64,000 nucleotides of DNA from Pedobacter ureilyticus (GCF_005925345.1 NZ_SSHJ01000001.1:310001-374000); one strand, 5' to 3'. Positions 25,217 to 35,673 are shown, counted from the stretch's first letter. Numbers and translations: made by a program. Notes: a model not told the origin generated them from the letters alone.

Positions 25217-28150
25217 ATGAAAAGACTTTTATTAATTGTAGGTCTGCTTTTCTCGGGTTCGGCCCTAATGGCGCAAAATACCACGTACCAATGGAAAACG
25301 GCTACCTCAGGCGGTTACACTTACAAGTATGTAACCAACGACCCCTCTAAAACACGCTTTTACACTTTAAAAAACGGCTTGACGGTAATTTTATCGCCAA
25401 ACTACAAAGAACCAAAAATCGAGTACCGCATGAGCATTAGAGCTGGTAGCAATACCGACCCTAAAAATGCTACCGGCTTAGCGCACTACCTCGAGCACCT
25501 TTTATTTAAAGGTACTGATAAGTTTGGTACCGCAGACTGGGCTAAAGAAAAACCATTATTGGCAAAAATTGATGCGCTTTACGAAAAGTACAATAAAACT
25601 ACCGACCCAGCCCAACGTAAAGAAATCTATAAAGAAATCGATAAAGTTTCTGGCGAGGCATCTAACTTCTCGATTGCAAACGAGTACGATAAAATGATGC
25701 AAGGTATTGGCGGCAACTCTACTAATGCACACACTTGGTACGAAGAAACCGTTTACAACGAAGATTTCCCTTCTAACGCTACTGATAAATTTTTAGCCAT
25801 TCAGGCTGAGCGTTTCCGTAACCCAATCTTCCGTATTTTCCATACCGAATTAGAGGCTGTTTACGAAGAGAAAAACAGAGGTTTAGATAACGATGGTTGG
25901 AAATTGGACGAAGAAATGATGGCAAAATTGTTTCCTACACATAACTACGGGCAACAAACTACCATTGGTACCATTGAGCACTTAAAAAACCCTTCATTGG
26001 TAGAAATTAGGAACTATTACAACAAATATTACGTTCCTAACAATATGGCGCTCATTTTAGCTGGAGACCTAAATCCAGATGAAATGATTAAGAAAGTAGA
26101 CAAAGCTTTTAGCTATATGGTTGCTAAGCCGGTTAGCCTTTACAACCCAGCGCCAGAAAAACCATTAACACAAATTCAAAAAGTTGACGTATATGGTCCA
26201 AGTGCCGAAGCCGTAGAAATCTACTATCGTGGATACGCCCAAAACAGCAAAGAAAGCTTAATGCTTTCCTTAATCAAAAGTATTTTAATTAACGGAAAAG
26301 CAGGTTTGTTTGACATCAACTTAAACAAACAGCAAAAGGTATTGAGAGCAAATGCCTCTTACCAACAAATGAAAGACTACGGTGTGTTTAACTTATCGGC
26401 ACAACCAAAGCAAGGACAAAGTTTAGACGAGGTGGCCCAACTTTTATTGGAGCAAATACAAGCTTTAAAAGATGGCAAATTTGATGACGAATTGTTGAAA
26501 GCGATTGTTGCGAATGGCAAACTCAGTTTCTTACAGGCTTTTGACAACAATGGAAGAAGAACCGATAACCTCTCTAACGAATTTATCTTAAACAGAGGCT
26601 CTGGCTGGGATAAATCATTAGCTGAATTAGATGAAACTGCTAAAATCACCAAAGCACAGGTAGTAGCTTTCGCTAAAACTTTCTTTAAAGACAATTACGT
26701 AATTGGTTACAAACACAAAGGCGAGGATAAAAACACCATTAAGGTAGAAAAACCAGCTATTACGCCTATAAACGCTAATGCTGGTCTTACTTCTCCATTT
26801 GTAAAAAACATTTTAGAAGCACCACTTAAGCCTATTGCGCCTAAGTTTTTAGACTACCAAAAAGACATCAACTTTGGTAAATCTGGTATTGCCGAAGTAA
26901 TGACCATTAAAAACACGGAAAATGCCATCTTCAGAATGAGCTACCGTTTTAATATGGGTGCTAACAACTACAAGTTATTGCAATATGCAGCCTCGTACTT
27001 GCCTTTCTTAAGTACTGATAAATATACTGCCGAAGAATTGAGCAAGCAGTTTTATAACATTGCTTGTTCTTATAGTTTAAACGTAGGTGCAGAAACTACT
27101 ACCATTAACATTAGTGGATTGCAAGAGAACTTTGATAAAGCAGTTGCTTTGGTTGAGCATATTTTTGCCAATGTTAAAGCAAACGACAAAGCATTAGCAG
27201 AGCTGAAAAGCAGCATTTTAAAATCTAGAGAGAATGCAAAATTAAACAAGGGCGCCATTATGAATGGCTTAACTTCGTATGCTCAATATGGCAGTTTAAA
27301 CCCTTTCAATAATGTTTTAAGCAACGAAGATGTGAAGAACATTAAAGCAGAAGATTTAATTTACACGCTTAAAAACCTGAATAATTACGAGCATGTAATT
27401 ACGTATTATGGGCCTAAAGATTTAGCTACCTTTACAGCGAATATTCAAAAGGCACATGCTTTACCTAAAGCTTTCACCCCTGCTGCTCCAGCTAAAGTTT
27501 ATACCTATACTGTTCAAGATTCTAACAAAGTATACTTTGCCAATTATGATATGGTACAATCAGAAATCCGTTGGTTAAGAAACACAGGTTTATACAACAA
27601 AGCAGATGGGGCAACTATCGAAGTATTTAACAACTACTTTGGCGGCGGCATGGGATCAGTAGTTTTCCAAACCATTAGAGAATCTAAAGCATTGGCTTAT
27701 TCTACTTTTGCTACCTACGCATCACCAGATAGAGCAGATAAGCAATACAGCATGGTGGCTTACGTGGGTAGCCAGGCAGACAAAATGAACGATGCAATTG
27801 CAGGCATGAACGAGCTTTTAAATGTATTGCCTAAGAGCGAGAAAACATTTGAAGGTGCTAAAACCAACTTATTAAGTAATTACGAATCAGACAGGGTGTT
27901 GAAAGATGCTATTTTTGGTTACTACTTTGCTGACAAAAAGTTAGGTTATAACTATGATTCGAGAATAGATAGATACAAAGAAATTAAGCCAATTACTTTC
28001 GATAACATCAACACTTTCCACCAACAAAAAATAGCTAACAAGCCATACACTTATCTAATTGTAGCTTCTGATAAACGAGTGAAACAAGAAGATATGGCTA
28101 AATTTGGTGCCGTTAAAACCTTAACTTTAGAAGAAATCTTCGGTTACTAG
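25217..28150 (+). CDS. Secreted M16 family metallopeptidase
   Basis: 977 residues from ATG at 25217, chosen because it gives a signal peptide (MKRLLLIVGLLFSGSALMAQ). The first peptidase unit has the inverted zinc motif H90-Y-L-E93-H94 (GLAHYLEHLLFKGT) and the later EAVYEEKNRGLDNDG helix carrying the third ligand. The family has two tandem halves; the second, inactive half begins around residue 550 (GIAEVMTIKNTENAIFRMSY). It is exported, probably periplasmic, and degrades peptides. Single gene followed by a strong terminator. Confidence 0.92.
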   Translation: MKRLLLIVGLLFSGSALMAQNTTYQWKTATSGGYTYKYVTNDPSKTRFYTLKNGLTVILSPNYKEPKIEYRMSIRAGSNTDPKNATGLAHYLEHLLFKGTDKFGTADWAKEKPLLAKIDALYEKYNKTTDPAQRKEIYKEIDKVSGEASNFSIANEYDKMMQGIGGNSTNAHTWYEETVYNEDFPSNATDKFLAIQAERFRNPIFRIFHTELEAVYEEKNRGLDNDGWKLDEEMMAKLFPTHNYGQQTTIGTIEHLKNPSLVEIRNYYNKYYVPNNMALILAGDLNPDEMIKKVDKAFSYMVAKPVSLYNPAPEKPLTQIQKVDVYGPSAEAVEIYYRGYAQNSKESLMLSLIKSILINGKAGLFDINLNKQQKVLRANASYQQMKDYGVFNLSAQPKQGQSLDEVAQLLLEQIQALKDGKFDDELLKAIVANGKLSFLQAFDNNGRRTDNLSNEFILNRGSGWDKSLAELDETAKITKAQVVAFAKTFFKDNYVIGYKHKGEDKNTIKVEKPAITPINANAGLTSPFVKNILEAPLKPIAPKFLDYQKDINFGKSGIAEVMTIKNTENAIFRMSYRFNMGANNYKLLQYAASYLPFLSTDKYTAEELSKQFYNIACSYSLNVGAETTTINISGLQENFDKAVALVEHIFANVKANDKALAELKSSILKSRENAKLNKGAIMNGLTSYAQYGSLNPFNNVLSNEDVKNIKAEDLIYTLKNLNNYEHVITYYGPKDLATFTANIQKAHALPKAFTPAAPAKVYTYTVQDSNKVYFANYDMVQSEIRWLRNTGLYNKADGATIEVFNNYFGGGMGSVVFQTIRESKALAYSTFATYASPDRADKQYSMVAYVGSQADKMNDAIAGMNELLNVLPKSEKTFEGAKTNLLSNYESDRVLKDAIFGYYFADKKLGYNYDSRIDRYKEIKPITFDNINTFHQQKIANKPYTYLIVASDKRVKQEDMAKFGAVKTLTLEEIFGY

Positions 28151-28191
28151 GTATATGCCGATAAATAATTAAAGTAATATCAAAAATGCTA

Positions 28192-28233
28192 AACCCCCAA
28201 AAGTTGAAATACGATTGGGGGTTTTTAGTTTTT
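28192..28233 (+). terminator. Terminator after M16 peptidase
   Basis: AAACCCCCAA and TTGGGGGTTTTT form a 10-bp GC-rich stem with a T-run. Confidence 0.88.
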
Positions 28234-28854
28234 TAAATTGATGTTCTGGCTCATGCAACATTGACGGGAACGCCCATGTTTGAACTGAAGTTATCGGCGT
28301 CTCCACTAATAAATAATAGGTTTCGAATACCTTTAATTTTTAATCTAACGTGAATTCGGGTTAAGTATTTTTACAATTCTTGAGAAATTCGCATTGAACG
28401 TATTTTTTTTAGCTCGCCGCCGATGGGCTCTTACTTTTTTCATATTTATCATTTTGTTTTCATCGGTATTCCAGCTTTCGCTACGCTTAGGTTTGACCGC
28501 AAAAAGTAACAAAACCGGAGTTTACGGAGCTCATCAGCTTTGCTGATAAACTCTCGGTTGCTTATTTATTCAGTGTAGTTTTTGATTGTCTTCATGCTTG
28601 CTCCGCAGGTTTCTTTCAAAGAAAGTTTTTTGGCTTATTGGTGCGGCACGAAAACCGCGTAAGCGCTCTTTAACGCCATTAAAACAAACAAAAAAAAGTT
28701 AAAAAATAAGAGACCGAAGATTAGCTGAACGAAGATTTGAAGCGCTATCGCTAGCAAATTGCATAATTTTCTTATCCCGAACTCGTTAATCTAGCTTCTC
28801 CAATAAAAAAACAGCTCATACAAACAGAAACTACTTTCATTTTATCAGCTAACA
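28234..28854. other. Gene-free host spacer
   Basis: About 620 nt with no plausible gene. It contains the small hairpin ATCAGC-TTT-GCTGAT near 28530 and several coding-like but frame-broken fragments. It may be a decayed intergenic repeat. Confidence 0.4.
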
Positions 28855-28889
28855 GCAAAAAAATAGGCCGGATATTAAACCCAGCCTAT
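28855..28889 (-). terminator. Terminator after NUDIX regulator
   Basis: Minus strand ATAGGCtGG ... CCgGCCTAT followed by seven or more T, 60 bp beyond the stop of the NUDIX gene. Confidence 0.8.
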
Positions 28890-28948
28890 AATAAAGTTGA
28901 TTAAAATTTAAGCATCAAAGCCACCTTACGCCTGATACCTGACAACTC

Positions 28949-29638
28949 TTAAAAAGAAATCTCCTTGCCAAAAAGTTTATTGTACTTGCGTTTGTCAAAC
29001 TTATAGAGCGTAGCGGCCCTAAAAGACACACCACGCTGTTTTTCTTCCAGCTCTTTCAATACCTTAAAGCTCAAAATCTTTTTCCTGAAATTACGCTTAT
29101 CTAGTTTCTTACCTAAAATTAATTCATAAACGCTTTGCACTTGGGTAAGCGTAAATTTTTCTGGCAACAATTCAAAAGCTAAAGGCAGGTGTTTAATTCT
29201 GCGCTTAATTTTTTCTAAACCTTTGTTTAAAATATGCTGATGATCAAAGGCCAATTTCGGCAAGCTCGCAACATTTACCCATTGCGCTTTTTTAGCATAA
29301 CTGCTTAAAGGCTTCAATGGTTTATCTCCTCCCAACCTCAACATGGCATAATAGGCCACAGAAATTACCCTACCTTGGGGATGCCTATTTACATCGCCAA
29401 AAGCATAGTATTGCTCCATGTAGATATCACCTAAACCGGTAAGTTCTTTCAAGATACGTTGCGCAGACTGGTCTACACTTTCTTCATTATTCACCAAGTT
29501 GCCGGGCAAAGCCCACCAATCTTTAAATGGGTCTTCATTACGCTCGATGAGCAAAATTTTCAATTCTGTACCATCAAAACCGAAAAGCACGCAATCTATA
29601 GAGACTGCAAAATCGAAACCAGGGGTATTTTCTGTCAA
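28949..29638 (-). CDS. NUDIX-winged helix transcriptional regulator (NrtR-like)
   Basis: 229 residues. The N-terminal NUDIX fold (about 10-145) is followed by a winged-helix (about 150-225, FTLTQVQSVYELILGKKLDKRNFRKKILSF), the layout of NrtR/AraR-type regulators that use a dead NUDIX domain to sense a nucleotide-sugar or related ligand. The NUDIX box reads GNLVNNEESVDQSAQRILKEL: the REuxEE core is RILKEL, so the catalytic glutamates are largely lost, favouring regulation over hydrolysis. It is divergent from pfkA with a palindrome between them. Confidence 0.82.
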   Translation of the reverse strand: MTENTPGFDFAVSIDCVLFGFDGTELKILLIERNEDPFKDWWALPGNLVNNEESVDQSAQRILKELTGLGDIYMEQYYAFGDVNRHPQGRVISVAYYAMLRLGGDKPLKPLSSYAKKAQWVNVASLPKLAFDHQHILNKGLEKIKRRIKHLPLAFELLPEKFTLTQVQSVYELILGKKLDKRNFRKKILSFKVLKELEEKQRGVSFRAATLYKFDKRKYNKLFGKEISF

Positions 29639-29721
29639 AACTGAGGTTTTAAAAGTTTAAAATTTGAAACAAAATAAAGACACTTATTTCGTTAATTCAT
29701 AAATTTTTTGAAAAAAAATTA

Positions 29722-29744
29722 CTTAGTGTAAAAAATACACGTTA
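29722..29744. promoter_or_regulatory. Candidate operator upstream of pfkA
   Basis: CTTAGTGTA-AAAAA-TACAC (29722-29740): inverted repeat GTGTA/TACAC with a 5-nt spacer, in the divergent promoter of the NUDIX regulator and pfkA. A stronger copy with the same 9-bp left arm and same spacer length is at 33642-33672. Confidence 0.6.
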
Positions 29745-29760
29745 TATTCGTATAATCAGA

Positions 29761-30750
29761 ATGAAACCAAATATCAAGAACATAGCAGTATTGACCTCTG
29801 GAGGCGATGCACCAGGCATGAATGCCTGCATTAGAGCTGTTGTGCGCACTGGAATTTATCATGGAAGAAACATGTTCGGTGTGGTACAAGGCTACCAAGG
29901 TTTAATTAACAACAACATTATTCCAATGAATGCCCGCTCTGTAAGCAATATTTTACACATGGGCGGCACCATCCTTAAAACAGCTAGATGCCTAGAGTTT
30001 AAAGAGGATGCCGGAATGGAAATTGCTTTTAAGCATTTAAAGGAAAAAGAAATTGATGGCCTAGTGGTTATTGGTGGCGATGGTACTTTCACTGGAGCGA
30101 AACGGTTCGGTGAGAAATTCGGCATCAACGTAATTGGCGTACCAGGCACTATAGACAACGATCTTTACGGCTCAGATTTTACCCTAGGTTACGATACGGC
30201 AATTAACACCGTAATAGAAGCTATAGATAAAATTAGAGACACAGCCGATTCACATGATAGATTGTTCTTTATTGAAGTAATGGGCCGCGACTCGGGTTGT
30301 ATCGCTTTGCGAAGTGCGATTGCCAGTGGTGCCGAAGCGGTACTTTTACCAGAAAGAGAAACCTCGCTAAAAGAATTGATTACTAAACTCAAGTCTGGCG
30401 CTTCTACCAAAAAATCATCAAGTATTGTAATTGTTTCTGAAGGAAATAAATACGGTGGTGCCTATGATATTGCCAAGGCAGTAAAACGCAAATTTACCCA
30501 TTACGATACGAAAGTAACCATTTTAGGGCACCTGCAACGTGGTGGCAGCCCTAGTGGTTTTGATAGGATTTTAGGCAGTCGTTTAGGTTTTGCGGCAACC
30601 AATGCACTTATCAACGGCGAATCGATGAAAATGGTAGGCTTAAAAGGTAACGAAATTGCCCTAACCTCATTAAGTGAAGCATTGAGCGGAAAAAGCAACT
30701 ACAAGCTAGAAGACGATTTACTGGAAATGACACACGTTTTATCAATTTAG
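29761..30750 (+). CDS. pfkA: ATP-dependent 6-phosphofructokinase
   Basis: 329 residues. It phosphorylates fructose-6-phosphate to the 1,6-bisphosphate, the committed step of glycolysis. Seen: AVLTSGGDAPGMNACIRAVVR with the ATP-site GGD, VVIGGDGTFTGA, and the catalytic GVPGTIDNDLYGSDFTLGYDTA loop; EVMGRDSGCIAL and LGHLQRGGSPSGFDR follow. Glycine after GGDG supports ATP rather than pyrophosphate use. It starts a plus-strand run with the kinase gene 12 nt downstream, and its promoter holds a palindrome that the NUDIX regulator next door may bind. Confidence 0.95.
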   Translation: MKPNIKNIAVLTSGGDAPGMNACIRAVVRTGIYHGRNMFGVVQGYQGLINNNIIPMNARSVSNILHMGGTILKTARCLEFKEDAGMEIAFKHLKEKEIDGLVVIGGDGTFTGAKRFGEKFGINVIGVPGTIDNDLYGSDFTLGYDTAINTVIEAIDKIRDTADSHDRLFFIEVMGRDSGCIALRSAIASGAEAVLLPERETSLKELITKLKSGASTKKSSSIVIVSEGNKYGGAYDIAKAVKRKFTHYDTKVTILGHLQRGGSPSGFDRILGSRLGFAATNALINGESMKMVGLKGNEIALTSLSEALSGKSNYKLEDDLLEMTHVLSI

Positions 30751-30762
30751 TGGAGAGCAAAG

Positions 30763-31605
30763 ATGATTGCAGTAGTATATAGCGGATCTAAGAACGCTTG
30801 CTGGAAAATATGGCAAGATGGCACCACCATGATTGAAACACATACGGCAAGTGTAAACCCGTGTTTTAATGACCCGAAACAAATACGCCAGTTGTTAAGC
30901 AAGAACATTACCTTGATACACAATGCTGAAAACATTAAGAAGATCTATGTCTTTGCGGCTGGTGCTTCGGCCAAAGATAAACAAGACGAATTGGCCAGTA
31001 CCCTAGAAGCTTTTTTTGTAAACAGCAAAATAAAGGTAAGAGATGATGTGTATGGTGCTGCCATTGCCGCCTGCCACGATAAAACAGGCATTGTAGGAAT
31101 TTTGGGTAGCGGAGCCAATTGTGCTTATTATAATGGCAAGAAGCCGGAGGCTAACAATTATGGCCTCGGCTATATAATGGCAGATGAAGGATCAGCCAAT
31201 TATTTTGGTAAAATGTTATTAAAGAATTTCCTGGAAGATAAAATCCCGGCAGATTTAAAAGTCAAAATGAACAACCAATACAGCCTCGATCGTCCTACTA
31301 TTTTAGAAAGGGTATATAGAAAACCACAAGTACAAACTTACCTTGCCTCGTTTCTAGAATTTTATATAGAAAACAGGGAGCATAAATTTATTGAAACATT
31401 GGTACTACAAGGTTTTGAGAAATATTTCATTACCTATATTATTCCTATTTTAGAAAAACACCCGGGTGAAGAAATTCACTTTGTAGGTTCGGTAGCCGGC
31501 GCATTTCAAAATCAGCTCAGAGAAGTTGCTAAAAAACATAACATTCAGATCATGTCGGTTACGAAAGAGCCGATACATAACATCCTAAATTATTACAAGA
31601 ATTAA
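30763..31605 (+). CDS. BadF/BadG-type N-acetylglucosamine kinase-like ATPase
   Basis: 280 residues. The ASKHA fold is shown by the phosphate-1 segment MIAVVYSGSKNACWKIW, the phosphate-2 loop GIVGILGSGANCAYYNG (about 114-130), and the adenosine motif HFVGSVAGAFQNQL (about 232-246). The family includes glucosamine and N-acetylglucosamine kinases; the exact sugar is not certain here. It starts 12 nt after pfkA and is probably co-transcribed. Cytoplasmic. Confidence 0.82.
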   Translation: MIAVVYSGSKNACWKIWQDGTTMIETHTASVNPCFNDPKQIRQLLSKNITLIHNAENIKKIYVFAAGASAKDKQDELASTLEAFFVNSKIKVRDDVYGAAIAACHDKTGIVGILGSGANCAYYNGKKPEANNYGLGYIMADEGSANYFGKMLLKNFLEDKIPADLKVKMNNQYSLDRPTILERVYRKPQVQTYLASFLEFYIENREHKFIETLVLQGFEKYFITYIIPILEKHPGEEIHFVGSVAGAFQNQLREVAKKHNIQIMSVTKEPIHNILNYYKN

Positions 31606-31634
31606 ACAAAATGGTACGAGCTCAAGAGCTCAGT

Positions 31635-32787
<1,153 letters not shown>

Positions 32788-32811
32788 GCTTATCCAAACC
32801 AAAAATAGAAG

Positions 32812-32840
32812 GCAGTACCGCAAGGTGCTGCTTTTTTTGT
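32812..32840 (+). terminator. Terminator after gapA
   Basis: GCAGTACC-GCAA-GGTGCTGC followed by T7, 26 bp after the stop. Confidence 0.9.
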
Positions 32841-32847
32841 TTCCATG

Positions 32848-33239
32848 TATTTTGGAATAACCACAAAGACACGAAGAACACTTACGGCTTTTTTAATTTT
32901 GAATTGTCGGCAGAGATAACTGCAGCCGCATTCATATTTTTCACATCCGGCCTCCTAGCATAGCGCTTTTTTTGCTTCTATTGTATTTTGGAATAACCAC
33001 AAAGGCACGAAGAACACTAAGGGTTTTTTTAATTTTGAATTGTCGGCAGAGATAACTGCAGCCGCATCCATATTTTTCGCATCTCGCCTCTTAGCATAGC
33101 GCTTTTTTGCTTCTATTGCATTTTGGAGTAACCACAAAGGCACGAAGAACACTAAGGGCTTTTTTAATTTTGAATTGTCGGCAGAGATAACTGCAGCCGC
33201 ATTCATATTTTTCACATCCGGCCTCTTAGCATAGCGCAG
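32848..33239. repeat. Three tandem ~135-bp repeats
   Basis: Copies start at 32848, 32984 and 33119 (period 136 and 135) and share long identical blocks, including AACCACAAAGGCACGAAGAA and CGGCAGAGATAACTGCAGCC. The third copy diverges after 33230. The minus-strand frame across them is an artefact of the repeat. Confidence 0.9.
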
Positions 33240-33641
33240 TGGTAGCCAATAAAACGTTTGTAGAAAATGAATTCATCCCGTGCACACCAGCTGGTTGCCG
33301 AAGTGTTATCCAAACGCTAACCTTTGCGGTAACAACCACACGTCTCAATCAGCGCAATTAAAGTTTTATTAAGCTAAAGCAAGCCAGGGTAAGCAGCCTT
33401 GAACTTTTGCTTCTTTTGGCTCAAGCCAAAAGAAAAAGAAATGTTAACAAAAGTTAAATACACTATTATCAAATTTAATTTTTAAAATAATTTATAATCT
33501 CTTTCGTATTTTTGCGTTGTTATATCAGTTTTTGCGGAGCAAAGCTGTACATTGAAAAAAAAATGACAATTAAAACCGCTTCTTTTGCATAAACAAGCAC
33601 TTAATAGTCATAATAATGTCATAACAATTGACAAAATAAAA
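33240..33641. other. Gene-free host spacer
   Basis: About 400 nt between the 135-bp repeats and the palindromic operator. No gene, hairpin or repeat stands out. Confidence 0.4.
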
Positions 33642-33672
33642 TTTTCTTAGTGTATTATTTACACTAAGAAAA
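33642..33672. promoter_or_regulatory. Perfect 13-bp palindromic operator
   Basis: TTTTCTTAGTGTA-TTATT-TACACTAAGAAAA. It shares CTTAGTGTA-N5-TACAC with the site upstream of pfkA and sits immediately upstream of a TACATTTG -7 box. Confidence 0.72.
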
Positions 33673-33680
33673 ATAATCCC

Positions 33681-33688
33681 TACATTTG
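33681..33688 (+). promoter_or_regulatory. -7 box downstream of palindrome
   Basis: TACATTTG (TAnnTTTG). The palindrome occupies the -33 region, so a bound repressor would block it. No TTG is visible at -33. Confidence 0.5.
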
Positions 33689-33690
33689 TA

Positions 33691-33817
33691 GTGTTGATTA
33701 AGATCAACGACAAGAAAAGAAAAAAGTCCCGAAAGGGAATAAAGAGCAACCCGTTCATACAGGTTTATATTTGGTTAGAAAGAGAGACAGTCTTGGATGA
33801 GGTGTCTCTTTTCTTTT
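33691..33817 (+). ncRNA. Candidate short structured transcript at the element 2 attachment site
   Basis: Downstream of the operator and -7 box are GTTGAT-TAAG-ATCAAC (33693-33708), TCCC-GAAA-GGGA with a GNRA loop (33727-33738), and a terminator AGAGACA ... TGTCTCT with TTTTCTTTT (33783-33817). A GTG-started frame across it is weak. A small RNA or a short leader are both possible. Confidence 0.35.
33749..33817 (+). repeat. attL of element 2 (69-bp direct repeat)
   Basis: Runs from ACCCGTTCATAC to the T-tract of the hairpin terminator. Identical to 53762-53830. Confidence 0.92.
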
Positions 33818-33912
33818 TTATGGGGGTTTGGGCGTTGTTAAGGCACTTTACGATTTCTTCATCTTATCTACTTTCACATCAAATCTCCGATGTTTATAAT
33901 CTGATTAATTGA

Positions 33913-33947
33913 TTTTGATGTAAACTTTGATGTAACTTTTGATGTAA
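33913..33947 (+). repeat. Three 12-bp iterons TTTTGATGTAA, left end
   Basis: Copies at 33913, 33925 (with C for the first T) and 33937, period 12. The same word at period 12 occurs at 53667-53689 before the integrase, and a decayed triplet lies at 53917-53948. Likely integrase arm sites. Confidence 0.65.
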
Positions 33948-33965
33948 AACAATCCTGCTTTACAC

Positions 33966-34424
33966 TTATATATATGCTTCCTCTGCCATGCTAAAGTAAC
34001 CATTTTCTGTTATAATCAGATGATCATGTAACTCAATATCCAAAAGCTTGGCAGCCTCTTTTAACTTCTTTGTTACTCTGATATCTTCGCTAGATGGTCT
34101 AACGTTACCACTCGGATGATTATGTGCTAAAATGATACTAGTTGCTGTAGACTTCAAAGCTATTGCAAAAACAACCCTAGTATCCATTACTGTTGAAGCC
34201 CCTCCGCCCGTCGACAAATTAACTATCCCTAAAACTCTATTGTTTCTGTTTAACAATATCATCTTGGCTTGCTCAAGGTAGTTAATTAAGCTTTTGTCCC
34301 AATTATCAAGCAATAGCTGATACGCTTGCTTAGCACTATTGATTTGGGGACGCTCTTGCGCTTTAAAATGAGGTTTGTAGCTTAATTGCACTTCGGCAAC
34401 GTTAAAGAATTCTGTTTGTTCCAT
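33966..34424 (-). CDS. RadC-family JAB domain protein
   Basis: 152 residues. The JAB/MPN+ metal motif is present as AHNHPSGNVRPSSEDI (about 107-122) after VFAIALKSTATSIIL. This is the short, mobile-element form of RadC, common next to integrases and in islands of Bacteroidota; despite the name it is not a proven repair enzyme. A metal-dependent isopeptidase-like or nuclease-like activity is suspected for the family. First gene inside the left end of element 2, minus strand. Confidence 0.88.
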   Translation of the reverse strand: MEQTEFFNVAEVQLSYKPHFKAQERPQINSAKQAYQLLLDNWDKSLINYLEQAKMILLNRNNRVLGIVNLSTGGGASTVMDTRVVFAIALKSTATSIILAHNHPSGNVRPSSEDIRVTKKLKEAAKLLDIELHDHLIITENGYFSMAEEAYI

Positions 34425-34954
34425 ATGATTTTAATTAATATGGAACAGTAGCAACCTTTCTCAACAACTTAGCAAAGGAGGAACGAAATAAATGGGTGGT
34501 GCGTGAATGCCACGTGAGCGTTTATGTCGGAAATTCCTTTAAGCGTGTTGGTGAGAAAGGTTAAATTTGTTTGAATGATTAATGATTACCCTCTACCATC
34601 AATGACCTTTTCTCTAGGTAGATTTTAAAGAAGTGATATGGTATTTGCCGCATTGCTTCTAGAGTTTGATCGTTTAATTAAAGGGGGTATATATACCCTT
34701 AAAAGAAAAGAGAAAGTTGATTTGATTGATTTTGAATTGAAGTGGAACTGAAATGAAATCTACCTTTTCGTTTCTTTGCTTTATAAGCTAGAAGTAGCTT
34801 TAGTCCCTTTGCAATGGTTTAGCTTTTAAAAGTATAGCTTATTGCATTAATTTAGTGCAATCGCCATCTAATTAAACGACTTAAATCAGTCCTCAAACCT
34901 TAAAATTAAAGGTTTTATACACCTGTATATCAGACAATTAATATGCTTTTATTT
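34425..34954. other. Spacer with repeats
   Basis: Holds GGGTATATATACCC (34685-34698, second copy of its core at 48471-48482), a TTTAGCTTTTAAA repeat (34818-34830) and the hairpin ATTGCA...TGCAAT. No gene is seen. Confidence 0.5.
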
Positions 34955-34985
34955 TTGTCAATGGCATCGATTTTTCGTATCTTTG
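34955..34985 (+). promoter_or_regulatory. Promoter of the 159-aa gene
   Basis: TTG at 34955-34957 and TATCTTTG at 34978-34985, 20 nt apart, which fits the Bacteroidota primary sigma factor consensus. The gene starts at 35073. Confidence 0.65.
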
Positions 34986-35072
34986 ATGTATCAAAATAAG
35001 CAACCAGCTAAAGATATTTTAGAAAACAAATCTGTTTTCTAGTCCATTAACAATATAAATTTATTAATAATT

Positions 35073-35552
35073 ATGACTACCAATTATGTATTAGGTATGG
35101 ATATACCTGAGTTAGACCTAGCGAATTTCAAAATTGAAAATTCTAACGAAATAGATATTAATCTTTATCTATTTACCCTTAACGAGATCACGTCTAAAAT
35201 TCAAGATGACAAAATAAAAAAAGATGTTAACTATAGATATACCACTTTACAAAGCGAAATATCTTCAGAGTTTAAATTAGCCTATAATAGCTACATCAAC
35301 AACATCTTAAACATTACATTTTTATGCGATGTCGCAAATAGTTTTGATGTTGGTGAGTTTTATGTCACCGCTGACGCTAAGGATAAATTAAAATTAATAT
35401 ATGAGCATCCATTTGCTCCGAAAGACTTCCACAATAAACATCCAAGAATGACCGACCTAAAGAAGAATGGATGGTTTGATTATACAAATGCCCGAATAAA
35501 TATGGATGGTGTGTTAGTGAATGGAATATGGATAACAGATTGCTTGATATAA
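35073..35552 (+). CDS. Hypothetical 159-aa protein
   Basis: 159 residues; the only long plus-strand gene in element 2, with its own promoter and terminator. The N-terminal half is acidic and helical (EIDINLYLFTLNEITSKIQDDKIKKD); the C-terminus is compact with many aromatic residues (KNGWFDYTNARINMDGVLVNGIWITD). No family recognised. Confidence 0.6.
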   Translation: MTTNYVLGMDIPELDLANFKIENSNEIDINLYLFTLNEITSKIQDDKIKKDVNYRYTTLQSEISSEFKLAYNSYINNILNITFLCDVANSFDVGEFYVTADAKDKLKLIYEHPFAPKDFHNKHPRMTDLKKNGWFDYTNARINMDGVLVNGIWITDCLI

Positions 35553-35558
35553 AAAATG

Positions 35559-35595
35559 TCCCTCCTTGTTAGTACAATGGAGGGATTTCTTTTTA
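35559..35595 (+). terminator. Terminator after 159-aa gene
   Basis: TCCCTCC (35559-35565) and GGAGGGA (35579-35585) followed by TTTCTTTTT. Confidence 0.85.
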
Positions 35596-35623
35596 AATGT
35601 ATATTGGAAGTGCTTTTCTATCA

Positions 35624-35673
35624 TTTAAAAGCTAAATTGGCCCTAATCCTTTTGCAATGATTTAGCTTTTAGT
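35624..35673. repeat. TTTAGCTTTTAAA stem-loop
   Basis: Arms TTTAAAAGCTAAA (35624-35636) and TTTAGCTTTTA (35661-35671). Member of a small repeat family of element 2 (also at 34818, 35955, 47443-47533 and 48289). Confidence 0.6.

Noticed and set aside
29761..30750. Pyrophosphate-dependent phosphofructokinase
   Set aside because: The GGDGT motif and the 329-residue length fit the ATP-dependent bacterial enzyme.
32955..33215. 86-codon minus-strand frame with an internally repeated peptide
   Set aside because: It is a by-product of the 135-bp tandem repeats.
33691..33912. 73-codon GTG-started frame across the element 2 attachment site
   Set aside because: The frame crosses a terminator hairpin and continues into the element, so it cannot be an ancestral gene in this form.
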